NCBI GenBank assembly: GCA_021773115.1
Contig: JAJFKS010000031.1
Coordinates: forward strand, 1 to 64,000
DNA length: 64,000 bases
Direction of reading: 5' to 3'
Source: Woeseiaceae bacterium
Lineage (GTDB): Bacteria > Pseudomonadota > Gammaproteobacteria > Steroidobacterales > Woeseiaceae
The notes beneath the pieces are model-generated. The model made no database searches. It worked only from the letters and a program-made list of their open reading frames with translations, and was not told the DNA's origin. A program made the translations under genes and the position numbers. Positions 15,533-23,352 of this stretch are shown here, in pieces (position 1 is the first letter of the stretch; every line of letters begins with the position of its first letter).

Positions 15533-16480
15533 ATGGAACTCGATCCACAGCTTGCTGATTTTCTGCAAGAGTTGCAAAAAGCAGGATCCCCGCAATTGCA
15601 AACATTAAGCCCCGCAGATGCGCGTGATGTCTACTCAAAGGGTGTTGATTTATTGGCCCGCCGGGGAATACAAGTTGGCCAGGTTGTCGATACGAAAATA
15701 AATACCGGAGAGGGGCATCTCGCAGTACGAATCTACAGTCCTGAAGGTGCACAGGTTTCACCGTTGCCGCTTGTTGTTTACTTTCACGGCGGCGGTTGGA
15801 GTTTTGGCAGCATTGAGACGCACGATTCTGTCTGTCGAACCATTTGCTCTGGTGCGTCGAGTATTGTTGCGTCGGTCGAGTATAGTCTGGCACCCGAGTA
15901 CAAGTTTCCGCAGGCCGTTCGAGATGCCATCGCGGCCAGCAACTGGGCGTGCAATAGCGCAGAGACACTCGGTGCCGATCCAAGACGAATTGTCCTTGCC
16001 GGTGACAGTGCGGGTGCCAATCTGGCCGCGGTCGCGGCACTGACAGCGCGAGACGCGGGCCAACCTGATATTTTCTGTCAGCTACTGATCTACCCTGCTA
16101 CAGACCTGTCGATGTCCTACCCGTCACATACATCATTTGGCGATGGCTATCGACTGACACGACCGCTGATGATCTGGTCGAGCACGAATTATTTGCGGGA
16201 CGGCCCCGACATATTGGACTGTAGAGCGTCTCCTTTGTACGCCGAGAACCATTCCGGATTACCACCGGCAATTATTATCACCGCTGGATTCGATCCATTG
16301 AGAGACGAGGGCGCGGCGTACGCATTGAAACTTCGGGATGCCGACGTCGAAGTTGAATATCGTTGTTTCGATAGTCTGATTCACGGGTTTATCAATCTGA
16401 CTGGGGCTGTAGACGCGGCCGCGACAGCCCTAGACCAAATAGTGCTGATGCTAAAAGGACGACTCGAATGCCATTCATAG
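15533..16480 (+). CDS. HSL-family alpha/beta-hydrolase (esterase/lipase)
   Basis: A 315-residue hormone-sensitive-lipase-like esterase: oxyanion-hole motif HGGGW (85-89), nucleophile GDSAG with Ser159, acidic residue in GFDPLRDEG and catalytic His in LIHGF. There is no signal peptide, so it is cytoplasmic. It begins 2 nt after the dehydrogenase stop and overlaps the next hydrolase by 13 nt, indicating tight co-translation. It would hydrolyse a short-to-medium-chain ester; together with the dehydrogenase it suggests breakdown of an imported ester into acid and alcohol, which is inference. Confidence 0.9.
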   Translation: MELDPQLADFLQELQKAGSPQLQTLSPADARDVYSKGVDLLARRGIQVGQVVDTKINTGEGHLAVRIYSPEGAQVSPLPLVVYFHGGGWSFGSIETHDSVCRTICSGASSIVASVEYSLAPEYKFPQAVRDAIAASNWACNSAETLGADPRRIVLAGDSAGANLAAVAALTARDAGQPDIFCQLLIYPATDLSMSYPSHTSFGDGYRLTRPLMIWSSTNYLRDGPDILDCRASPLYAENHSGLPPAIIITAGFDPLRDEGAAYALKLRDADVEVEYRCFDSLIHGFINLTGAVDAAATALDQIVLMLKGRLECHS

Positions 16481-17271
16481 ATCTGGACACCGGGATCCGC
16501 ATGCATTATCGGGACGATGGAAACGGTAAACCCTTGCTTTTCATTCCCGGTCTTGCGGCAACCGTGGACAGTTGGAATTATCAAGTGCTGGAATTGCACG
16601 ATCGCTTTCGCTGCATCTGTGTAGATTTACGCGGTCACGGCGACTCGGACAAGCCGTGTTCTGACTATGACTATGACGAGATGTGCCGCGACGTCCGCGC
16701 GTTGCTGGTTGCTCTTGATCTGCGCGACGTCACGCTTGTCGGCTGGTCCATGGGTGCCGGTGTTGGACTAAAGTATGTCGCTGACTTCAACGGGGATGGC
16801 CGTGTCGCGAAATTAGCAATGCTTGGGCCGGCAACACCGCGTCTGTTGGCAACAGATACCGAGCCTTTTGGAATGAATACCGAAATGGCACAGGCAACGC
16901 TGGAGGGGATGCGACTCGCCCTGCCGGAGACATTGGCCGCGTTTGCCGGAGTCAACTTTCACCGTACAGACATGCAGGCAACTGTCGACTGGTTCCTGTC
17001 CCTGTGGCTCAAGATGCCGGCCTATGTCGGCTACAAGTGTTTCAGTACGCTGCTCAAGGAAGATCTTCGAGACAAGCTGGACAATGTTAATGTGCCGACG
17101 CTCATTTGCCACGGTCGGCACGATCAGGTAGCGCCACCGGGATGGTCGGAGTACATGAACCCCCGGATTCCAGAAAGCCGCCTGACCTGGTTCGAGAACA
17201 GCGGTCACGCTTTGATGGTGGAGGAGCCGGATGTTCTTTCGCAAGAGTTGGCGAAATTTGTCGGTAATTGA
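16468..17271 (+). CDS. Alpha/beta-fold hydrolase (proline iminopeptidase/3-oxoadipate enol-lactonase-like)
   Basis: A 267-residue hydrolase with PGLAATVDSW (oxyanion region), DLRGHGDSDKP, the nucleophile elbow GWSMGAG (Ser94), the acidic residue in CHGRHDQVAPP and His in NSGHALMVEEP. This pattern fits the epoxide-hydrolase/lactonase branch of the superfamily; the substrate cannot be read from sequence. It is the last gene of the sigma-FecR-receptor operon. About 30 nt after its stop begins the fourth tRNA-Thr fragment, which marks the right edge of the accessory region. Confidence 0.88.
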   Translation: MPFIDLDTGIRMHYRDDGNGKPLLFIPGLAATVDSWNYQVLELHDRFRCICVDLRGHGDSDKPCSDYDYDEMCRDVRALLVALDLRDVTLVGWSMGAGVGLKYVADFNGDGRVAKLAMLGPATPRLLATDTEPFGMNTEMAQATLEGMRLALPETLAAFAGVNFHRTDMQATVDWFLSLWLKMPAYVGYKCFSTLLKEDLRDKLDNVNVPTLICHGRHDQVAPPGWSEYMNPRIPESRLTWFENSGHALMVEEPDVLSQELAKFVGN

Positions 17272-17300
17272 TCGCTTCAATTAAGTTCAAGGTCTATCCA

Positions 17301-17324
17301 ATTCGATTCATGGTGCCGGCACCA
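17301..17324 (+). repeat. tRNA-Thr 3'-end fragment, copy 4 (short)
   Basis: Only the last 24 nt of the tRNA are present: TTCGATT of the T loop, CATGG, TGCCGGC and an encoded ACCA. It matches copy 2 exactly over this stretch and is followed by the same AA(T)TCAACGACTTAGCGC leader and a hairpin. It probably marks the distal end of the island array. Confidence 0.7.
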
Positions 17325-17340
17325 AATAATCAACGACTTA

Positions 17341-17365
17341 GCGCCTCCATCGTGAGGCGCTTTTT
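17341..17365 (+). terminator. Intrinsic terminator after tRNA fragment copy 4
   Basis: GCGCCTC (17341-17347) pairs with GAGGCGC (17354-17360), followed by TTTTT. Its upstream leader is shared with the terminator of copy 2. Confidence 0.8.
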
Positions 17366-17394
17366 CGCATGTAGGCACTGTGTTGGCAAGGCGG

Positions 17395-17880
17395 TCATCG
17401 ACTATTCCGCTGTCTATTCGTCAGGTGATCAAGCACGCGAATCGCATCCTTCGCTTTGGCTTCACTGCGAGTGAGGTCACACAAAAGTGTCGTCAATTGC
17501 TGTCGTTGCTTATCCCAATGAGCAAACACCAGGTAGCTGCTGCCCTTCTTGAACGTGTAACCGCAAGCGATTTCACCAGCGTTAGTTCGCACCGATACAA
17601 TGTCCGGAATCGAACCTTTCCACCGATCTCGAACTGAAAATGTGACGTCGTATTGCGACACAGGACCATTGGTCCGGTGTCGCATCGCCGTTACATCGCC
17701 AAGAAAGATAACGTCGACCTCAAAGTTACCGTTGCCCTGCGTGTAGGCCATCGTCACGGCCTTCTCGATATCGTCTGGATAGGCCGCACAACTGCATGCT
17801 TGCGCGACCTGCGCAGAGCACAGAAAAACCAAAGCCAATATCGGGCCTAACAAACGTTGGCTTACGATGGAGTACTTCAT
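17395..17880 (-). CDS. Secreted NTR/TIMP-like domain protein
   Basis: This 161-residue protein has a signal peptide (cleavage near AQA, residue 28) followed directly by CSCA, the N-terminal Cys-x-Cys typical of netrin/TIMP-like domains. It continues with VIFLGDVTAM, YDVTFSVRDRWKG, VSVRTNAGEIACGYTFKKGSSYLVFAH and LLCDLTR. Such proteins occur in many bacteria, but their function is unknown. It is monocistronic and convergent with the accessory operon across the terminator at 17341. Confidence 0.72.
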   Translation of the reverse strand: MKYSIVSQRLLGPILALVFLCSAQVAQACSCAAYPDDIEKAVTMAYTQGNGNFEVDVIFLGDVTAMRHRTNGPVSQYDVTFSVRDRWKGSIPDIVSVRTNAGEIACGYTFKKGSSYLVFAHWDKQRQQLTTLLCDLTRSEAKAKDAIRVLDHLTNRQRNSR

Positions 17881-18047
17881 ATCTCGTCATCTCCATTGAA
17901 TGCTCAGCTGTTAATTTAGTCCTGTGTGCCCCTGATAAAGTTCCGGTGCGCAGCAAACGGCCCCTGCCAAGCACAGTATTCTGAGGTGTCGGATTTGTTT
18001 GGATGAGCTCGATAAACAGGTTTGACCGCTTTTTTCGTTTTCGCTGC

Positions 18048-18689
18048 TTAGTACGCTGCCGTAAATCGGGTCTGGTGGTGTCGAGGCTTTTCCGCCTCGT
18101 CGAGGAGTACCACTGCGAGGTCTTCCATTGAAAGTGATGAGCTACCGGATTCGTCGATGAGCAGCTCGTCGCAACCTAATCGGTATTGGCCCGTTCGATC
18201 ACCGGGCGCAAGATCGGCCGGCGGGCTGAGGTATGCCCAGTCAATTCGCTGTTCCACACTGCAGACCTTGAATTGCCGGGCGCTTGCCAGGCCAATGTGA
18301 CGTGCGGAAGCTGGCAGGAAGCGGGTGTCGTCAAGTACGGTCCGCCCATCTGTCCCAGGAACCTTGAGTGTTGCGGCCCCACCGACGACCAGTAGTCGAA
18401 CACCGGTACGGGCCAAGCCATCGAGCAAGCCCTGAGTAACGGCGGTCACTTCTTCTTCCTGACCTGTTGGCGGTCGTGTTGCGTTAATAGCAAGATCGTG
18501 ACCACGGCTAATTCTTTCAACGTCGTCCGCATTCTTCGCGTCGCCGAGCTCAACTTTCGCCCCGTCGGGAATATTATGAATTTGAATTGCGTTGCGGACG
18601 ACAGCGGTAACTTCATGATTACGTGACAACGCTTCTTTCACCGTGCGACTTCCAACTTTTCCGGTGGCACCAAATACGACAATTTTCAT
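18048..18689 (-). CDS. NAD(P)-binding NmrA/YwnB-like reductase
   Basis: The start at 18689 (MKIVVFGATGKVGSRTVKEAL) is supported by an AAGGAG ribosome-binding site and by the Rossmann motif GATGKVG at the very N-terminus. The remainder (HEVTAVVRN, LGDAKNADDVERISRGHDLAINATRPP, LLVVGGAATL, DWAYLSPPADLAPGDRTGQYRLG) is that of atypical short-chain dehydrogenases of the NmrA/NAD(P)H-binding class, about 213 residues. The gene begins 2 nt after the stop of the EamA transporter and ends the operon. Substrate unknown. Confidence 0.85.
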   Translation of the reverse strand: MKIVVFGATGKVGSRTVKEALSRNHEVTAVVRNAIQIHNIPDGAKVELGDAKNADDVERISRGHDLAINATRPPTGQEEEVTAVTQGLLDGLARTGVRLLVVGGAATLKVPGTDGRTVLDDTRFLPASARHIGLASARQFKVCSVEQRIDWAYLSPPADLAPGDRTGQYRLGCDELLIDESGSSSLSMEDLAVVLLDEAEKPRHHQTRFTAAY

Positions 18690-18691
18690 GA

Positions 18692-19648
18692 TCAAGGTCT
18701 CCTTAGCAATTCTAAATGTGTACTTCTTTGGGGTGCGCCGATGCTCGATAGCCTGAGCTTCGAGTCGTGCAATAGAAGAAGCATGATTGATGCGATGACC
18801 AGCACGCTTCCCGGTAACCATTGCCAGCCGAACTGGTCTGGGGAGGTGTAGAACAACAGCAACATAGATGCGAATGGCACCAAGTAACTGTAAGAAGTCA
18901 CCGTCGCAGGTGTCAGTACTGCGGTCGCGTTCTGCGTAAGCCAAAAGGTGACTCCGCTCGAGAATATTCCGAGATACGAGACCAATAGCGCGTCGGTCAG
19001 GGTAATAGCGGAAAGTTTCGAAGTTGGCTCCAAAGTCAAACCCAGGAAACCGATCAGTGCGCTACCGATGATCAGACTCCAGAAGGTCCTCAATGCCGCG
19101 TTTGTGGACAACCAGCCGTGATCGAGCCCCCATTTACTGAGAACGGGATACAAAGCAGAGCAAGCACAGCCAAGGAAGAAGACAACTTCTCCGCTGCCAA
19201 TCTGAAATTGGTCGATTTGGCCGGCTGAACCCGCCCATGCGAGTCCAATGGCACCGATGGCTCCGATTACCAAAATACTAAGCAGTGCGCCCGCGCGTTT
19301 TTCGACTCCAGCCAATCTACCTAGCAAATAAGCAATGCTTGGGACGGAAACGTATAGCGTTGACATTGAAAGTGCGGTTGTCCGATGTGAGGCCCAGAAC
19401 ATGGCGCCAAAGAAGCCAGCAAGACTTAAACCCATCGCGCAATAAAGTACGAGACCACGAACATCCGGAATCCGATCCTTGCCGCGCAAAATTAGCGGCG
19501 AGATGGCCAGAGCGGCCACCGCGAATCGTATTGACGTGAGTAGCATAGGTGGTAAGCCCTGAGTCATCTGACCGACGGCTGGAAACGAAAGGCCGACGAT
19601 TGCGGCCCAGATCAACATGCCGAAATGTGCACGAACCGTTATTTCCAT
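18692..19648 (-). CDS. EamA/DMT-family transporter
   Basis: This 318-residue membrane protein has ten hydrophobic segments in two EamA repeats, from MLIWAAIVGLSFPAVGQMTQGLPPM at the start to WLPGSVLVIASIMLLL at the end. Conserved features include SIRFAVAALAISPL in the first repeat and YSYLVPFASMLLLF in the second. Members export or import metabolites, and the substrate cannot be predicted. It overlaps the end of the haloalkane-dehalogenase-like gene by 10 nt, so the two are translationally coupled. Confidence 0.88.
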   Translation of the reverse strand: MEITVRAHFGMLIWAAIVGLSFPAVGQMTQGLPPMLLTSIRFAVAALAISPLILRGKDRIPDVRGLVLYCAMGLSLAGFFGAMFWASHRTTALSMSTLYVSVPSIAYLLGRLAGVEKRAGALLSILVIGAIGAIGLAWAGSAGQIDQFQIGSGEVVFFLGCACSALYPVLSKWGLDHGWLSTNAALRTFWSLIIGSALIGFLGLTLEPTSKLSAITLTDALLVSYLGIFSSGVTFWLTQNATAVLTPATVTSYSYLVPFASMLLLFYTSPDQFGWQWLPGSVLVIASIMLLLLHDSKLRLSSIGAPQRSTHLELLRRP

Positions 19649-20622
19649 GTCGATTCACCGAATACCTCGCGTATGCCACGCGCAATCTCGTGCGGTGCAT
19701 CCTCCTGAATAAAGTGACCCGCATTGGGCAGCGATACCGTACGGTGCTTGGCAAAGTTGCTTTCGAATCGCTCCCTAAAAGCCGGACCAAATGCAAAGTC
19801 AGCCTCTCCCCAGACGATCAATGTCTTCAGGTCCTTCAATGAATGCATCTTTTCTTCAATCAACTTAAGAAATGGCGTTGCTGAGATCAGCTCCCGTGGA
19901 AACGTGGTGACACCAGTGCTATCGCCTTGCAAGAAAGCTTGAAAGTAAGCCTCGTATTCGTCGTCCGGCATTTGCCGTAAAACGCCACGTTTCAAGAAGA
20001 TGTGCACGACACCCAGGCGACTCTTCGTGATTGCTCGCCCAATCGGGCCGCCCATAATCCAACTAAACGCACGGTATCGAAACTCAGCGTCAAGTGGCCA
20101 GGCCCAGGTGTTGCCGATGACCAAGCCTCGGACTTTGTCTGTTCGCGATTGAGCCAGGTAGAAGCCGATCGGACCACCCCAGTCTTGCACCATGACTGTG
20201 GTGTCCTGCAAATCAAGCGTGTCGAAAAAGCGCACAACACTTGCCGCCTGTTCCTCTGCCGTGAATGTATACCCGTAGGGCGCGGTGCTCTGGCCAAACC
20301 CGGGGTAATCCAGTGCGATAACGCGAAAGTCTGCTCGAAGGTCAGCGATCAGGTGGCGATAGAGAAATGCCGAAGTAGGGTTTCCATGCAGTAGTAGTAA
20401 GGCCGGGCCCTTGCCCTCATCGATGTAGTGAATGATTGCTCCGTTGTCCAGTTCCACGTAGCGGCTCTGGAATGGAAACATCTCGGCCATGACCGCATCG
20501 GTCAGCCTTGGTTGCTGCGGAAAAATCAGGCGCGGAAGCAACAGCGCTATGGCCGCGCCGAGCAGTAACGTCAAAACGACCAGCGCGATCAATCGTTTCG
20601 AGATCCCTGGAAAAAGAATCAT
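19639..20622 (-). CDS. Membrane-anchored haloalkane-dehalogenase-like alpha/beta hydrolase
   Basis: The start at 20622 is preferred because its ATG overlaps the stop of the upstream gene (ATGA). The 327-residue product has one N-terminal transmembrane helix (about 10-30) and a catalytic domain. Haloalkane-dehalogenase signatures are HGNPTSAFLYRH (79-90, halide-stabilising Asn), VQDWGG with nucleophile Asp147 followed by Trp148, NTWAW, the acidic residue region VWGEADFAFGP and His in NAGHFIQEDAP. An aspartate nucleophile rules out a serine esterase. Most dehalogenases are soluble; the membrane anchor is unusual. Epoxide hydrolase is the alternative. Confidence 0.82.
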   Translation of the reverse strand: MILFPGISKRLIALVVLTLLLGAAIALLLPRLIFPQQPRLTDAVMAEMFPFQSRYVELDNGAIIHYIDEGKGPALLLLHGNPTSAFLYRHLIADLRADFRVIALDYPGFGQSTAPYGYTFTAEEQAASVVRFFDTLDLQDTTVMVQDWGGPIGFYLAQSRTDKVRGLVIGNTWAWPLDAEFRYRAFSWIMGGPIGRAITKSRLGVVHIFLKRGVLRQMPDDEYEAYFQAFLQGDSTGVTTFPRELISATPFLKLIEEKMHSLKDLKTLIVWGEADFAFGPAFRERFESNFAKHRTVSLPNAGHFIQEDAPHEIARGIREVFGESTWK

Positions 20623-21173
20623 GATGTTGACCCGCGAGATTTTCGTTGGATGCGGCGGCGTGGTGTGCTTTGAGATGGACGGTGCGTCCACGATTCGTCA
20701 TTGGAGTACCTTCGTTTGAGCAGGCGAACGAATATCAACGCATGCGTGACAAGCAATGCAGGGACGATAAAGGTGGGGATAACCCACACAATTCCGAGAT
20801 CTGGAACGGTGTCAGTTTGGCGAAGCGCATTGATCAGATCTACGGATCCGACAGTGTTGAAAACCCACACAGCCGGAATCGCAATTCGAGAATTCGACTT
20901 GAGCAGGAAAAGCGCCGCGATTGCGAGAATTGCACTTGCCAGGTCGCCGTATGCAGCCATGTTAGCGAATGATGCGTCCAACTCGCTAGTGACAAAATCC
21001 GGAACGACAAAGAGCAGACCGATGTGACGAAAAGCGTGCGGCAATACCAGTATCATCAGCGCCGCTCGATGACTCTTTTGGCCTAGCCACGGCGTCAGGT
21101 ACCAACGGCCAATAACTGCGAATACGAAGACGCTCATCAGGAACTGAGTGACGAAAATTGTCGTAATATCCAT
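20619..21173 (-). CDS. Small integral membrane protein (unknown function)
   Basis: This 184-residue protein has five or six predicted membrane segments (for example FVTQFLMSVFVFAVIGRWYL and LASAILAIAALFLL). It contains a PHAFRHIGLLFVVP motif and ends in a basic cytoplasmic tail. I do not recognise a characterised family. It is first in an operon with the dehalogenase-like enzyme (4-nt overlap), the EamA transporter and the NmrA-type reductase, so it may take part in uptake or handling of the same compound. Confidence 0.75.
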   Translation of the reverse strand: MDITTIFVTQFLMSVFVFAVIGRWYLTPWLGQKSHRAALMILVLPHAFRHIGLLFVVPDFVTSELDASFANMAAYGDLASAILAIAALFLLKSNSRIAIPAVWVFNTVGSVDLINALRQTDTVPDLGIVWVIPTFIVPALLVTHALIFVRLLKRRYSNDESWTHRPSQSTPRRRIQRKSRGSTS

Positions 21174-21338
21174 TTTAATCTCTCCAGATTTCAGAGTTAC
21201 GCAGGGATGGCCAGGTCGTAAGTGCGCAACGATGGAAGGACTATTGACTTATCGCTGGCGCGATTTAAGTCTGTAACGGTTGGTAACCTGTATTTCGGCG
21301 CTGCGGGCGCGCCGTGGAGCACTCTATGGGCAGACCGT

Positions 21339-23054
21339 TTACCTGGGTGGGTGAGAGTCAAGCTCGCTTACGTAGAAGCGGTAGGACGCACTATCCTGAT
21401 ACGCGGGATTCGTCAATTTCAGCGATACTCTTGCAGATTCGAGTTCTGCTGCGTGGCCGAGGCGCTCAAGGGCGAATAGTTTGTAGATGTGATTGGGCAA
21501 GAATCCAGGATTACGGATAATTCCACGTTCAAATTGCTGCAACGCAATTTCGTAGTCGCCGGCCACGAAATGAGCGCGTCCGAGAGCAAAAATATAAGTA
21601 ACGCCATAGTTTGGATTTAGATACATACCACGTCGCACAGCAGCTATTGATTCGTCGCCACGAACATCCGTCGACAGAATCATCGACTTCCAAAGGTAGG
21701 CATCAGCAAAATTAGGGTTGAGGCCGATCGCAACTTCTATAGCCGATGACGCATCGTCATTTCTACTATCCCATCGAAGTGCCCAGGCCAAACTGGCGTG
21801 TGCCATCGCCAGACTTTGATCCAGCTCTATTGCCTGTCTTGCGAGATCAAGCGCCGGCTCAATCGTATCGACCTCTGAGTTTTCCAGACCAGAAACGAAC
21901 GCATACACGAGCGCCCTTGACTTCCATGCCATCGCGTCAGCATACGTCGGATCCAGTTCGATTGATTGCTGCAGTAGTTTGATTGAAGCCGCGACACCAG
22001 CAGGTGTAAAGGTATAGAATTGTTCCTGCGCTCGCATCAGATAGTCATAGGCCTGAAGATTTTCGGTCCTCCTGTGCCCAAGATTCCGGTTCTCGAATTC
22101 AGTGAGCGAAACCTGCAACGACTCGACAATTTTTCGAGTAACGTCATCTTGAACGGTAAATACATCCTCAAGCTCTCTGTCGTAACGTTCGGCCCAGATA
22201 TGGGATTCCGTTTCTGCATCAATTAATTGTGCGGTAATTCGAATGTGATTACCGGATCGACGAACACTCCCTTCAAGTACATACCGAACACCAAGGTCCT
22301 TTCCGACGTCCCGTATTGCGACCGGGCGGCCCTTGTAGACAAACGTCGAATGCCTCGCGATCACGGTCATGCCGGATACAATGGAAAGATCTGTGATGAT
22401 GTCTTCCGTAATTCCGTCGCTGAAATACTCTTGTTCAGAGTCGTCACTCATATTCTCGAATGGCAATATGGCAATCGCCGGCGGCACCGCTGTGCCAGAG
22501 TTTGCGGTCTGTGGTTGACCGCTGTTCAAAAACGTGGCCGACGCATTCGTTTCGTTCAACTGGGAGCGACTTGCGGGGTTGTAGAAAAACCCGAAATACA
22601 CGCTGGCGAAGATTACGGACGCAATCAACGCCGCGATGGCCAACCTGTTATTTACTGATCTCGTGGAGCTCGTTTCAGCATTTTGAGAACTAGAGTCTGG
22701 GCGAAATTCAATCGACGCTACGTATCCGCCTTTGGGTAGGCCGATCAGCACCCGATCATTGACCCCGGCGCTGGAATAGTACTCGGCCAGCTTGGCGCGG
22801 AGACGACCTGCTTCCACTCGAACGACGGCATCCGTTGACGGATCGAAAGTCTCGTCTCTGTCGAAAACTTCTATGCCGACGGCAAATTGATTGAGCTGTG
22901 ATGCATTGCCATCTACGGTTGATTCAACGACATACCGCAAGAATCGGCACTGCCTGTCCCCACTGGCGAAGTTATCGCTCGCGAGAACTCGCTCCAGTTG
23001 CGCTCGAATCGCCACGGCTTCTTCTTCGCTACGGCTGTCGATTCTCGCGTCCAT
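21339..23054 (-). CDS. TolB-like/TPR signalling protein with N-terminal regulatory domain
   Basis: This 571-residue protein starts with a conserved cytoplasmic segment (CRFLRYVVESTVDG, then FDPSTDAVVRVEAGRLRAKLAEYY and LPKGGYVASI) seen at the front of many TPR or adenylate-cyclase-like proteins and thought to be DNA- or partner-binding. One transmembrane helix follows (about 137-155), then a TolB-N-like domain (AILPFENMSDDSEQEYFSDGITEDIITDLS through GSVRRSGNHIRITAQLIDAETESHIWAERYDR) and C-terminal TPR repeats (about 335-560). No cyclase domain is present. It may be a one-component regulator of the operon just downstream; inferred from position. Confidence 0.75.
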   Translation of the reverse strand: MDARIDSRSEEEAVAIRAQLERVLASDNFASGDRQCRFLRYVVESTVDGNASQLNQFAVGIEVFDRDETFDPSTDAVVRVEAGRLRAKLAEYYSSAGVNDRVLIGLPKGGYVASIEFRPDSSSQNAETSSTRSVNNRLAIAALIASVIFASVYFGFFYNPASRSQLNETNASATFLNSGQPQTANSGTAVPPAIAILPFENMSDDSEQEYFSDGITEDIITDLSIVSGMTVIARHSTFVYKGRPVAIRDVGKDLGVRYVLEGSVRRSGNHIRITAQLIDAETESHIWAERYDRELEDVFTVQDDVTRKIVESLQVSLTEFENRNLGHRRTENLQAYDYLMRAQEQFYTFTPAGVAASIKLLQQSIELDPTYADAMAWKSRALVYAFVSGLENSEVDTIEPALDLARQAIELDQSLAMAHASLAWALRWDSRNDDASSAIEVAIGLNPNFADAYLWKSMILSTDVRGDESIAAVRRGMYLNPNYGVTYIFALGRAHFVAGDYEIALQQFERGIIRNPGFLPNHIYKLFALERLGHAAELESARVSLKLTNPAYQDSASYRFYVSELDSHPPR

Positions 23055-23127
23055 ACCCCAATTTCTACCATAAATCGTTGGATTTATTTACTTTCCGCCT
23101 CGGTGTCGCTTGCTTACTTACCGCTAC

Positions 23128-23308
23128 CAACTGATTTCAGGCGCCTGAAGGAGGCGGAGGCTGAGTTGTCGCAGTACAAGAAAATGTACGCGGAACCTGC
23201 CCACGAGAATTACGCGCTGAAGGATCTTATTGAAAAAAAGCTCTGAGGCCACTGGATAAGCGTGAAGCAGCGCAATATCGGGTGGCCAAAAAAGTATTGC
23301 AAGCCTAA
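23128..23308 (+). pseudogene. IS3-family transposase relic (OrfA end and OrfB start)
   Basis: One frame encodes FRRLKEAEAELSQYKKMYAE then NYALKDLIEKKL, the C-terminal leucine-zipper end of IS3 OrfA, stopping at 23244-23246. The -1 frame then reads RPLDKREAAQYRVAKKVLQA to a stop at 23306, as at the start of OrfB. The AAAAAAAG run before the junction is the usual IS3 programmed frameshift context. Both ends of the element are gone. Confidence 0.75.
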
Positions 23309-23309
23309 G

Positions 23310-23338
23310 AAGGAAGCGCCCGCAGCGAGTGCGGGCGC
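23310..23338 (-). terminator. Hairpin downstream of the yfdX-like gene
   Basis: A perfect 8-bp GC stem (GCGCCCGC at 23316-23323 and GCGGGCGC at 23331-23338, 7-nt loop) lies 15 nt past the minus-strand gene end and is followed on that strand by a pyrimidine tract (TTCCTTCTT). Probably an intrinsic terminator. Confidence 0.5.
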
Positions 23339-23352
23339 CACTGAACTCGATA

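Noticed and set aside
20622-20691. Longer N-terminus for the dehalogenase-like protein
   Set aside because: The ATG at 20622 overlaps the upstream stop as ATGA, and the 23 extra residues are polar and lie in the coding sequence of the upstream gene.
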